Below are positions 36,201-46,341 of a DNA stretch of 64,000 nt, piece by piece. Under the pieces are notes generated by a model, which was given only the letters and a program-made list of their open reading frames with translations, did not search any database and was not told the origin of the DNA. A program made the translations under genes and the position numbers. Position 1 is the stretch's first letter, and every line of letters begins with the position of its first letter. The stretch is from contig CM075655.1 of assembly GCA_037953625.1 (NCBI GenBank), forward strand, positions 120,783,001 through 120,847,000. Direction: 5' to 3'. Source of the DNA: Crotalaria pallida. Its lineage: Eukaryota; Streptophyta; Magnoliopsida; Fabales; Fabaceae.

Positions 36201-38448
36201 CCGAAAGAAAGGCTGGACAATATGAAATGTTTTACTTATGAAGTAAGTAACCAAATGGTATGAAATGTATATCACTCTATCATAAATAGCTGAAAAATAT
36301 TAACTCTCTGAAATGCACAACAGCACAAGCAAGAAGAGAAAACTTATTTTACATGAACATATTACATACAGTATATTCTAACAGAACAGATAAACAAAAA
36401 AGCATAAAGAAGGAAATCCAATCCTCATGTCTTACCTGGGAGAGCCCAACAATGTTGTATCCTCCCTTCAATTCTTTCATTTGTTTCACCTGCACATGGT
36501 GAGGAACAGAGTATTTAGAAGGCAAGATTGAATCCAAAAGCAGTGTAAGATATGTTACCATAATACTTCAGGAAATTTTTATCACCTTCTCGCAAACAAT
36601 CTCAGACTGCAGACAAGTAAAACAAAACAAATCAAATCACAATTTGTCAATACTTACATAACAGTATATTCAACATAGCATTTCATCTTTTTTCTGAACT
36701 ACTATTACCTGCTTTAGCAAAGGCATAAACCATGAATCCCATGCTCCATTGCCTACCTCGCTGTAGAAAGGATAAAACTTAATTAGTCATGAACACCAAA
36801 TTTTCAACAGCCTCTAAACTCTGAGCTCAAAAGGTAACAATAGCAGGGAAAAACTAGAAATGAATGTAATATATATAATGAGGAAATTAATACTATAAGA
36901 AAATAATGCAGGCATACACGCAGTATCCTTGCACACCAGAGAAGGTGATCAATTGCTGGGTGACATTTTTCGTTTTACTGCTGGAGCATTCATCCGAAAT
37001 TCCTGCCATCAAGAATCATTGTAAAACAAGTATAATACTAGTGAAATAATGTATATATTGGTGAAACAAGAATATAATTCAATTATAAACAGGCAGTTCA
37101 CTCTTCACACAGAGGTCCCGAAAATTCCATAATAAAAGGGCATGGAAATTATGTCTTTGAAACCTATAAGGACATAGGAATAAAGTCAATCCAAATTTGG
37201 GAATCAAGTTACCATAGTTAAACGTTACAACTCTCCTTTTTACATTAACTTTTGAGCATTACATCTGATATAGGAATGCATCAATCTCCGTCTATCACTT
37301 GTGATGGGCACGCATTAAGATTCAAACAAAGTAAATTTTCTTTTCTTTTTTTTTCTTTTTTTTGGAACAAACAAAGTAAATTTTCATTTAAAAATAATAC
37401 ACTCCTCGCTTCCCTCAATCTAAGATCATATTGTTAACTTTTTTTTTAGTATCATTTATCATTTATAAGGCATCATTCTAATTTTTAATGATATTTAATT
37501 ATTTATTTCTTCTAACATTACTAATTTACTCAATATTTTTTTAGAATCCAAATAATAATTATAATTATGCATATAATTTAAGATATATATATATAAAATG
37601 TTTACCTTTTCAATAATCATCGGATATTTATAATGGATTTCAATCCATCTAATTTTAAAGCAATCCAATGGATCACATTTATCTAAATTCATTATTTTAA
37701 ATGGATTATTTTAAATGGATGGATTGGATGAATGATAAATATAATGAATTATGGATAATTTTATCACTCCTACTAACAATACTAAGTTCGACGTGAATTT
37801 TTCAAATGCCAACTAATTATAATACATTAATACTCCCAATTCCCAATTCTTGGAAGATGAAATATTTAGTTTCCATATGTATGAGAACTTGTTTATATTG
37901 AAATTCCTAGAGTACTAGTATGTCTGAGGGCATAGATTAAAAAAATCATTTTATCTTTTTATTAATGCATTTCAAAAATACATCACAAAAGCCATATGGC
38001 ATCTTATGTTGGTCCAATTGTTGACGTAAAAAAATCATTTTCCTTGAAGGGTCCTCCCATCAACGGTTAAAGAATGAAGAAGAAGAAACATGCATCGCAA
38101 ACTATAATTAACACCTCATATTAGCTTAAATTTTTTTTTCTTCTAACAGTGTGTTTGAATGACAGCATTTAAATCATTTCAAGGTAGATAACATGAAAAT
38201 AAAGTGAAAAAAGAGTGTTGAGATTAGATATTCCTCCATCAACTTTTAATGCGAATACTCTTGTTTTACTCTATTTTGTTTTACCTTCGAATTAGTGACA
38301 ATAAAATAGAATGTAGCCGTTGGAAAAAGAAAAAAAAAAGTGATAAAATAATATTACCGTGGAGTAGAATGAAGGGTATTGATTGTGCGATGGGGAAGAT
38401 TAAGAAAGCGAAGATGAAGAAAAAGGATGGTGAAGGAGGTGCCATCAT
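33208..38448 (-). CDS. PPT1-like: Palmitoyl-protein thioesterase 1-like protein, tandem copy 2, 12 exons
   Basis: Exons (descending): 38448-38358, 37002-36918, 36760-36709, 36606-36586, 36489-36436, 36070-36020, 35098-35036, 34766-34698, 34509-34471, 34269-34147, 34032-33940, 33402-33208; 311 aa. Exon order and phases equal copy 1, and most internal exons have identical lengths; exon 8 is one codon longer and exons 1 and 12 are shorter. The signal peptide (MMAPPSPSFFFIFAFLIF) and the triad by alignment, Ser100 (GLSQG), Asp220 (LEQD) and His276 (GAHIEMS), are present. Near-active-site motifs differ from copy 1: HGISDEC for HGIGDQC and ISGPLAG for LGGPHAG. Exon 2 is strongly diverged. Intron 1 is enlarged to about 1.36 kb by AT-rich repeat DNA. 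No stop or frameshift is seen, so it is called an intact paralogue that may have changed substrate or activity. Confidence 0.9.
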
Positions 38449-39062
38449 CACTTTGGCGAAGGCTATGAACAACAACGACACTGCTTCCTAAGGTTAAGGA
38501 TCAAGAAAAAGAATGTCGGGTATAAATAGAACTAGGAGTGTACTACTACTACGCTGAGAAGATGAGAATAAAAAATTATACTAGTACTATACTATATATT
38601 TTTCATTGAAACGTTCGATAAAGAAAGATAACCGATGATGGGATTCATAAATAAAATGACAAGGAGTACGTACGTCATTTAATTACCAACAAACAACTGC
38701 TTACTCAATCTGGGTCGGCTTCCGGGATCCACATCTGACATCCCTGCTTCTGCGGCGCTATCCCCTCTTTCTTATTGGTCTCGCAATGAGATTGACTTAT
38801 GTTACATGTACACATTTGAGCAGTGTCCTTAGTTAGCAATCTAAACATAGGAAATGTGCATTGCAAACTGAGGAGTATGTGTTTTACTATTTATTACTGT
38901 AGTATAAAAAAGAAATTATTAACTTTTAAATTTTAAATATGTTTGTTTCGATTTTATATGTAAGATTTTTTATTGGGAAATTTAATTAAGTACACAAAGA
39001 AAATGGATTAATGTTGTTAGTAACATTGAAAATGTAAACATTTAATATATTTTTCAAAATTA

Positions 39063-39335
39063 CTCCCTCTGGTTTTATTTATAAGACCCTTTTGGGGTTT
39101 TCCACTCCCACCAAGGAGAGTGGATAAATTTGTTAGTGGCATTGGAAATGTGAAAATTTGATATACTTTTTCAAAATTACCCCTATAATTATTATTGTAA
39201 CTCTAAAAAGTGTTGACTTTATAGGGGTGTTAGTGGAAATAAGTAATTAAAAGCTATTGAAAATTGAAAAATGGTCTTATAAATAGGACCAAAATAAAAA
39301 CCCCAAAAAGGTCTTATAAATAGGACCGAAGGGAG
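39063..39335. mobile_element. Stowaway MITE, nested
   Basis: CTCCCTCTGGTTTTATTTAT to ...AATAGGACCGAAGGGAG, TA flanks. Confidence 0.87.
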
Positions 39336-39429
39336 TATTCATCTATAATTGTTATTGAGATTGACTTAATATGCGTGTTTTTGGAAAGAAATAACTAAAT
39401 GCTACTATTAGAAATTGGAATGTAGTCTT

Positions 39430-40015
39430 TTTTTTAAGGGAAAAAGTGTATTTTATTCATAGATCAAAAACAATACAAGAAATTTCACACTAATAATAAT
39501 TAAAGAGAAAGCAAAATACACTGCAACAACAAACTCTTCCATGTGATGGATCATCAGCAACTGCCAAAACTCGATTCTAACAGGATATTCAATAGCCTTT
39601 AATACCAAGATAACAATCTCATTGATGCTGGGACTAAACTCAGTTCGGCGACAAAGAATCTCAGATTTAAAACGAGAGAGTCCTTGGACGGTAGCCAAAT
39701 CAACAGTCAGCAAAGAGAGATCTGTCTCGACGAGTAACCTTCCAATTATTGGAGCGAGCAAAGAGGATAACCATCAGATTTGAAAAGTTGAAACTATCCA
39801 GAGGCATCCCTCCACTTGAAACACACAAAACAAAAACAACTTGCACAAAGGCAAGACAAAACCCAGAAAAACTGGGGGAAAATAAACTCACACCCTTTCC
39901 CAAAGGAATGGGAGGGACAGATTCCCCTCCCCTGCCGAGAAATAAGAGATGAAAACAAGAGAAGTAGAGGAAGGAGGAGGGGAGAGAAAAAAAATTAGGA
40001 TTTCTAATTTGGGTT
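39430..40015 (-). mobile_element. Retroposed element, unknown family, 18-bp target-site duplication
   Basis: A 586-bp transcript-like unit on the minus strand ends GAATAAAATACAC...TTTCCCTT plus a poly-A run. Flanks AAATTGGAATGTAGTCTT occur at 39412-39429 and 40016-40033, a perfect 18-bp duplication, proving target-primed insertion. A second copy lies at 61856-62430 in the other orientation. Two overlapping open frames are broken by a 4-base difference between copies, so coding is unlikely. No A/B boxes were recognised. Confidence 0.8.
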
Positions 40016-40500
40016 AAATTGGAATGTAGTCTTACAAATAGCACTATATTATTTTTCTTAAAAAAACTTACATATAGAATTGCAGAGAGTATATTTTTTT
40101 GGGTTAACTTTCTACTTTAATTTTTTTTTTTGGGTAAACAACTTTCTACTTTAGATTGCTTATACATTATGCTAAGTCAACAAATAATGAAAACCTCGTC
40201 ATTATTATTTATTAATACACATTTTCCATTTTTGTATTCCATTCCTATACAGGAGTAATATTAAACGTAGAAGCTATCTCACATTGATTCTTAGTTTCTT
40301 ACGCATACTGCCTCTTATCTTTTTTATTAGCACATGTTGAGAATTTTATTTTGGTTCTTTTTATAAATATCATATCTAATTTTTATATTATTTGTTCAAT
40401 ACTTACATGTAGAGTTGTAGTCATTAATTAAGCGGAAAAAAGAATATGACCCATTTATGAACGGGCAATTCTAAAAATATACATACAACTTCTATTTTTA

Positions 40501-40733
40501 CTCCCTTCGTCCTTATTTAAGTAGATTTTTTTTATAAGTCGTTTTAGAATATAAAAATTAATTTCAAATACACCCTTCATAATTTCATAGGATGATAAAG
40601 TAATAATCACAATAGATACATAAATAAATAAAGTTATAAATGATAACATATTTTTTGATAATTTGAAAAGTAATTATTTTTCTTAATCTGCATGAATTAG
40701 ATAAGAGTGACTTATAACAACGAACAGAAGGAG
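40501..40733. mobile_element. Stowaway-like MITE, diverged
   Basis: CTCCCTTCGTCCTTATTTAA to ...AACGAACAGAAGGAG, TA flanks, about 233 bp. Confidence 0.7.
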
Positions 40734-41745
40734 TATTTATTTGTCTTTTTGGTAGAGAAAAAATAACTTTTACTTAGTTGGTTTTTTAGAAGTTTAACAT
40801 GGGAAATTGAAAAATAGTTAATTAAATAATGTTAATGATGATGAAAATAATAGTGGGGTAACTGTTGAAGAGGAAAGGTTAAATTTAGAAAAACAAAATA
40901 TATAATTTATGAGAGTTTGTTTGTTTTAATTAGTTTTATTAATTTATGAGTTAACATCTAATGAGATAGATAAATAAAACCAGGAGAAATATAAATTAAA
41001 TAGGGCTAACGATATTAATCAACATTTTTAATCCACATGAAAAATCCCAACATAAGATTATTAAAATGATTTAAGTATAAATAAAATATCTTAAAAGAAA
41101 AAAGAAATATAAATAAGTGGATTTCTTAAAATACATAATATATATATAGAAAAAAATTAAATATCTAAAAGTACATGATTTATAGGAGAGAGAGGGTATC
41201 TTCTTTGTTTCATTCATTAATCAATAACTATCAAGTACTACTCTTTATCATCTTTCAAAGATAAATGTTACATTGAAAAATAAATAAATAAATCTTTTAT
41301 TTATTTAATTTACACTTCTTCATAAAATAAATTACAAATATCGGATATGTATAAGAAATCTAGTGATGCCGGACGTTCTTGGTTACATAAATACATTTTG
41401 ATTCTGTTACATGTACGTTTGATGTGAGGCAAGCACCAGAAAGCATTATCCAATGAGAGAACCCGTAAAACAGTGTCAGTATGGATGCAGTTTCTATCTG
41501 TGTGAATGAGCTGAAGTATCCGTATGGGCTTTCTTTTGTATATCAATCAGTGTTACTGTGCATGTGTGGTTGGGGGCAGACAATATCATTTAATTCACGA
41601 CTCCTACTCTCCTAGCGCAAGGGTATGGTTACGTTATGGATGAGAAAACATCTAATGTCTTATTAGTGACAAAAATGTAAGTATTGATTAAAAAGATTTA
41701 ATTGATTTTTTTTTTTATTTTAAAATTTTTTTAATCAATCTCTAA
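40734..41745. other. AT-rich intergenic DNA, nothing recognised
   Basis: A 78-codon minus-strand open frame (41310-41546) has no recognisable relatives and no gene context. No intact element. Confidence 0.4.
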
Positions 41746-41762
41746 ATTTTAGCACATGAAAT

Positions 41763-41926
41763 TATTTTTTTTTTCCCAAGATATCCACCCGCACAACTGG
41801 GTGATTAATCATTTCGATATTGTCTGGTCCATTCGGGGGCTAATCTCTCAAAAGCTGGGGATCAAACCCCAACTACATACTTAAGTAGTAACAAAACCCT
41901 TAGCATATGTGGTAGTCTCCACTGGT
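41763..41926 (-). mobile_element. tRNA-derived SINE, family C, 17-bp target-site duplication
   Basis: On the minus strand the unit runs from CCAGTGGAGACTACCAC through GGGGTTTGATCCCC (B-box-like) to a poly-A tail (poly-T on the plus strand). ATTTTAGCACATGAAAT flanks it perfectly at 41746-41762 and 41927-41943. Confidence 0.85.
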
Positions 41927-42119
41927 ATTTTAGCACATGAAATGATACAAATTGTTAGTAACTATACGATTTGCTGTCTGCGTGAATGAGCTCATGCATG
42001 TTTGGAGCTAAGTTGGATTCCTCTCCGCTGGTTCCATTTAGCAACACAAAAAATTACAAAAACAATGCATATAAAAACTTTGCAATAACTTGATGTTGGC
42101 AAAAAGTGTTGTAATCAGA

Positions 42120-42500
42120 AAATATTAAGCCACGTAAAACGCTATCTACACGTAAACCGTGGCTAAGGCCTTATTGAAAATTTGCGACCAAGTCTTTGCC
42201 CACATTTGCAAATGTGGCTATTAAGGGAAGAGAGGCTTGGCCCCCTTGTTGGAGCTTTTCTTTTTGAACCCCCCTTATTACTTGTTGGCCCCCATTTGAG
42301 TTTTAACGGACAAAGTTGCATTTATTTTACCGACTTTAACAAAGCGGAAAATCATTCCCGACTTAAACAAGGCGGAAACTAATATTAATATATTTCCGCT
42401 TGTAAAGAGGCAATTTTTTTCCGCTTACTTAAAGGCGGATTTTTTCCGCTCACTTAAGGGCGGAATAAACTATTTTCGTGATTTGCGAAGGCAGTGTGGG
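42120..42500. other. GC-richer segment with alternating GGCGGA / TTCCGC motifs
   Basis: GCGGAA or GGCGGA and TTCCGCT alternate at least seven times between 42340 and 42466. Not assigned to a known element or gene. Confidence 0.4.
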
Positions 42501-42694
42501 TAACCGTACCATTTCTTTAATATATATCTGCTGGCATGGGCAACCCGTTCTAGAGGGAAAAAAATAAAAAAGGAACCGCATGACTGAACTCCCCAAGTCC
42601 CAATACCTGGTCATCCATGGCACCATAAACATGGGGCAGTGATTCTATAACTTTAACTTATATAATATAATTATTTTACTTTTCTTATATAATA

Positions 42695-42965
42695 CTCCCT
42701 CCGGTCCAAAATATAAGCACCATTTCAAGATTTTTTTTGTCCATAATATAAGCCCCATTTCCAATTTCCAATGACATTAATTACTTTTTTTTCACAAACA
42801 TCTCTATTTACTTAACACTTTTTACATTCCCAATAATAATTATAGGGGTACTTTTGAAAATGCATATCAAATATTTACATTTTCAATGTCACTAACTATA
42901 CTAACTAACTTTCTTAAAGGGAGAGCTTTTGGTCAAAAGGTGCTTATATTTCGGACCGGAGGGAG
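42695..42965. mobile_element. Stowaway MITE
   Basis: CTCCCTCCGGTCCAAAATAT and ...ATTTCGGACCGGAGGGAG form near-perfect inverted ends, TA flanks. Confidence 0.9.
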
Positions 42966-43028
42966 TATAACTAATTATAACTTTAACTAAAAAGTGGAAT
43001 AAAAAGTGTTAAAAGTGTTAAAGTGTTA

Positions 43029-43214
43029 AATTATTCCACGTTCATTAAGAAAGTGGAATAATTTAGTTAATTGTATTGGAAATGTGAACATTTGATATGT
43101 AATTTTAAAATTACCCCTATTAATATTATTGGGAGTCTAAAAAGTGTTAAATAAATATGAATGTTTGTGAAAAAAAGTAATTAATGATCACTGAAAATTG
43201 ATATGGGGCTTTTT
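43029..43214. mobile_element. Truncated Stowaway-like MITE
   Basis: Matches the interior of 53041-53306 (CATTAAGAAAGTGGAATAAT ... GATATGGGGCTTT) but lacks both termini. It abuts the foldback element. Confidence 0.55.
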
Positions 43215-43239
43215 AATATATTTTTTTCCATAATATATT

Positions 43240-44286
43240 TATTCCCCCATTTTCCCAGTTTAATCATCTGACCCCCTTTTTTTGCCAAAATCCAAAAATA
43301 CCCTTACTAAAATTTACTCGCTGGGACTGTGCGAGAATTCAAAATAAATAAATAAATAAATAAAGCTCTCTGAGGGGTCAGCGAGCTATGTAAAATTACA
43401 CACTCGCTGAACTCGGAGCGAGCTAAATAATTTATGACCTCGGAGCGAGCTAAATCAATGCCTTATCCAAAGACATGATTTATGATAGGCCTTTATGGCG
43501 TCGTTTGATCCATGTAGCCGACCTCACCTAGTGAGACAAAGGCTTAGTTGTTGTTGTTGTAGTATAGCTCGCTAAGGGGTCGGCGAGTGTGTAATTTCAC
43601 GTAGCTCGCTGACCCCTCAGCGAGCTTTATTTATTTATTTATTTTTTGAACTCTCGCTCAGCCCACAGCGAGAGAGTGTGATTAAACTATATATACCTCA
43701 AAATGAGGTGTAGAACAATCGTTTTTCAATTTATTAAACTATATATAAGGTATATTGAAATACTCTTGACTACTTTTCTATTGCGCAGTTGCTAATTATC
43801 TTCACGTGGATACCAAACCCACTAGATCTTCAAGATGGAACAAACCCATTTCAATCCTTTTGAGAAGTTACAATGGTGGAATAAAGGGTTAGTTGTTGAT
43901 ACAGCGTTTTAAGAAGGCTTATATAGTTTGAGGTATATATAGTATAAAGGGTTGTTAATACACCACTGTATTCCAATCCTTTTCATATTTTGTTATATAT
44001 ATAGTTTAATCACACTCTCTCGCCGTGGGCTGAGCGAGAGTTCAAAAAAAAAAAAAAAAAGCTCGCTGAGAACACTCACCGACCCTTTAGCGAGCTATAC
44101 CAATGTCATAAATTATTTAGCTCGCTCCGAGGTTAGCGAGTATGTAATTTTACAGGGTCAACGAGCTATATTTTTTTTTTTTGAATTCTCGCTCAGGTCC
44201 CAGCGAGTATGTTTTAGTAAGGGTGTTTTTTGATTTTGGCAAAAAAAGGGGTCAGGTGATTAAACATGGGGGTCAATAAATTAAAA
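43240..44286. mobile_element. Foldback element with repeated GAGCGAGCTA motifs
   Basis: Two long inverted arms (about 43240-43700 and 43985-44286) share TTTTTTTGCCAAAATC, CTCGCTGGGAC, GCGAGCTAAATAATTTATGA and CTCTCGCTCAGCCCA. Within each arm GCTCGC/GCGAGC recurs as smaller inverted pairs. The left arm has a retroelement fragment inserted at about 43445-43562. No transposase; no clear target-site duplication. Confidence 0.7.
43445..43562 (+). mobile_element. Fragment of a (TTG)n-ending non-LTR retroelement
   Basis: GCCTTATCCAAAGACATGAT, GATCCATGTAGCCGACCTCA and a (GTT)n tail resemble the 3' parts of plant SINE/LINE-like retroposons. It interrupts the left arm of the foldback element; the right arm lacks it. 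Confidence 0.55.
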
Positions 44287-45348
44287 CTTTTAATTTTTAT
44301 AGACCAAAAATCTTTTTTTATGAACTATCGGAACCGTAAGTCCCAAAATAAAACAAGAGAAAAACTAAGTGGGCAGTTACGAGAATTTAATACTTCAGAA
44401 TTCAGATATGAGAATTTAACACTGGACAAATTTTTTCTTTCATTTAATCGGAGAAATTAAAAAAAAATACTATGACTTTTGTAGATTACTTTTCCATCAC
44501 TGAACCAAATTAAAAAAATCAAGGGTCAAATATTTTTATCCCGCGTTGTCTTTAATTTTCTAGCCAATCAAACTTTTCCTTGCTTTTTTTTATTGAGGGC
44601 ACTATTTTCATGTAACGAAAATTTAGATGGTAGTACAACCATTCATTAATAAATTAATATCTACGTGGCATGTCATTTAATAAAGTCATGTCACTGTGTC
44701 ACGTCAGCTTTTAATAATCAAAATTAAATAACTTATAACTCAATTATTGGTTTATTAGTAGATTGTTGTTTTGTGACTTTTACCATTTTGATAGAAATAT
44801 TCTTTTATTTATTAGAAAAATAGGGCAAATTTTATTTTACATTTTTTACTGGCAATTTTTTTTATGGGTATAAAAGAAAGCAAATTAAGTTCAACAACAA
44901 ACCATTAAATAATGATGTCCAAGATCTAATCGGAAACCTCAGCTCCCAAGCCTACTTGTCAAATGGTTCTGTTTTATGGTTTTTGTCCATGGACAATTTG
45001 TTAATTTGTTAAGCAATTTATGAGAGAGTTACTTAAATTATTAAATATGTACACCTTAAATTATTTATACATGTAATATTTCTCATTGTTGCAGAGAAGG
45101 GGGAAATCTCTTGATCTGCACCGGAATTTCTCCTTTAACAAACAAACTACTTTTCTGGTTGGCCAGTCGCAGCCTCATCTATGCAGACAATTGAAAAGCA
45201 ACAAATTTGGCAAATTTAGAGGCTTGCAAATGAAAAATTTATGATTTATACAAAGTCTTTTCTTGTGAGAACTATATATTTTGGGAACTCAGTACGAAAT
45301 AAAAGCATTAGAGGTATCACAAAAAATCTAAAAATCTAATACTGTTGA
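44287..45348. other. AT-rich 3' flank of the GUB_WAK-type gene
   Basis: No RING or kinase coding sequence is seen downstream of the stop, on the gene's strand. Nothing else recognised. Confidence 0.5.
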
Positions 45349-46269
45349 CTAGAAATCTGCCAGGCTCTGCAATAATTGCTGTTCTTTACGACTGCAATTC
45401 TTCGTGGACCCATGAACCTTTATGCTTATAATAAGTGTTGCCACCACGAAAACACATACTAGTATACTGAAGCCTAGAACTGCATGTATATAAGAAAATT
45501 GAAAATGAGGCATCCACAATAGAATCAAAATTAGAATCTTAAAAGATTGTGATATAAAAAACTATTCATGTGATGTTTGAAAGGGTCCAATCCAAATTTC
45601 TAAAAGAATTTTAATAAGTGAAACTGAATTCAATTTACCTATATCACGTGCTGTGTAGGAATCTCTTGGCTGGTTTAGTGCTTTGTTGTCTTCAGATTCA
45701 GGCAAGTCCCACGTTAATCGAAGACCAAGACTGTTGTCTGAGATATAAGGGCTATATTCAAAAGGAATAGCTACGGTTTTGATTATCTCACATGAACCAG
45801 GTACATGCATTGCAGGGTCAACTGTGTAAACATGATAACTTGAACCACTCAAACATGGAACCTCCATGAAACGAGGTGAAAGGTTGGTAGAGCAATTCAG
45901 GTATGTATAATTTTTCAGGACGTAATAATATTGGAACGGGGTAAGAGAGAGATTGAGGTTCAGAAAGACTTGGTGGGAACATTTTCTTGTGTCAAGAAGA
46001 TCAATCTTTTTGGTGTCATAGGAAATAGACTTCACTACTAAATCCCCATAAGATGGGAAGTGGATAGTGGTGACGTTGTTTTTGCAAAACAACTCAAAAC
46101 CAGGAAGACCCTCATACTGGGCATGCTGGCCTTTAATCTGAAATGGATGGCGGATTTCAGGACCAGTGCCACAGAAATTTGTTGCATGGCAACTTGCACA
46201 TGTCACCTTAATGATAGAGCTTTGGAAGATGAAAACCAAGAAGAGGATGAGGATGATGAAGGCACCCAT
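45349..46269 (-). CDS. GUB_WAK-type cysteine-rich membrane protein without kinase or RING domain, 2 exons
   Basis: Exons are 46269-45639 and 45479-45349, 253 aa. A signal peptide (MGAFIILILFLVFIFQ) is followed by a galacturonan-binding WAK-type region: FCGTGPEIRHPFQI, then LPGFELFCKNN, then the C-terminal GLRLTWDLP seen in ATL20/21/22-like and LRK10-like proteins. Several N-glycosylation sequons (NNVT, NLS, NYT, NCS) fit an extracellular domain. Exon 2 adds one transmembrane helix (about 211-230) and a 23-residue tail, then TAG. Relatives continue into a RING-H2 or a kinase domain; none is encoded here. The usual CG before PGF is missing (YEGLPGF). An in-frame reading frame extends upstream but has no ATG, so 46269 is the first Met. 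It could be a genuine receptor-like protein with a short tail or a truncated relative of an ATL22-like gene. Function unknown. Confidence 0.8.
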
Positions 46270-46341
46270 CACTTGAGAATGAAGAAGCTGCAAGTTCAAG
46301 GCTTTAAGGGAAATGGAATATATGAGGCACTCTTTTTCCAA

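Larger units (their letters stand above)
38940..40089. mobile_element. Old Stowaway-like element carrying two later insertions
   Basis: Outer ends are ...CGATTTTATATGTAAG and the inverted CTTACATATAGAATTGCAGA. The body is split by a Stowaway (39063-39335) and by a retroposon (39430-40015). Confidence 0.55.

Noticed and set aside
39453..40044. Open frames that look like a shared protein with 61959-62408
   Set aside because: The similarity is at DNA level between two retroposon copies; a 4-base difference breaks the frame and no known family fits.
41310..41546. 78-codon minus-strand open frame
   Set aside because: No recognised motif, no splice context or promoter; cannot be told from chance.
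43320..44200. CRISPR-like regularly repeated GAGCGAGC units
   Set aside because: Spacing is irregular, units are in inverted pairs, and the genome is a plant; it is a foldback element.
46270..46341. Extension of the GUB_WAK-type protein upstream of 46269
   Set aside because: The extended frame opens at a TTG, not an ATG; the signal peptide starts at 46269.
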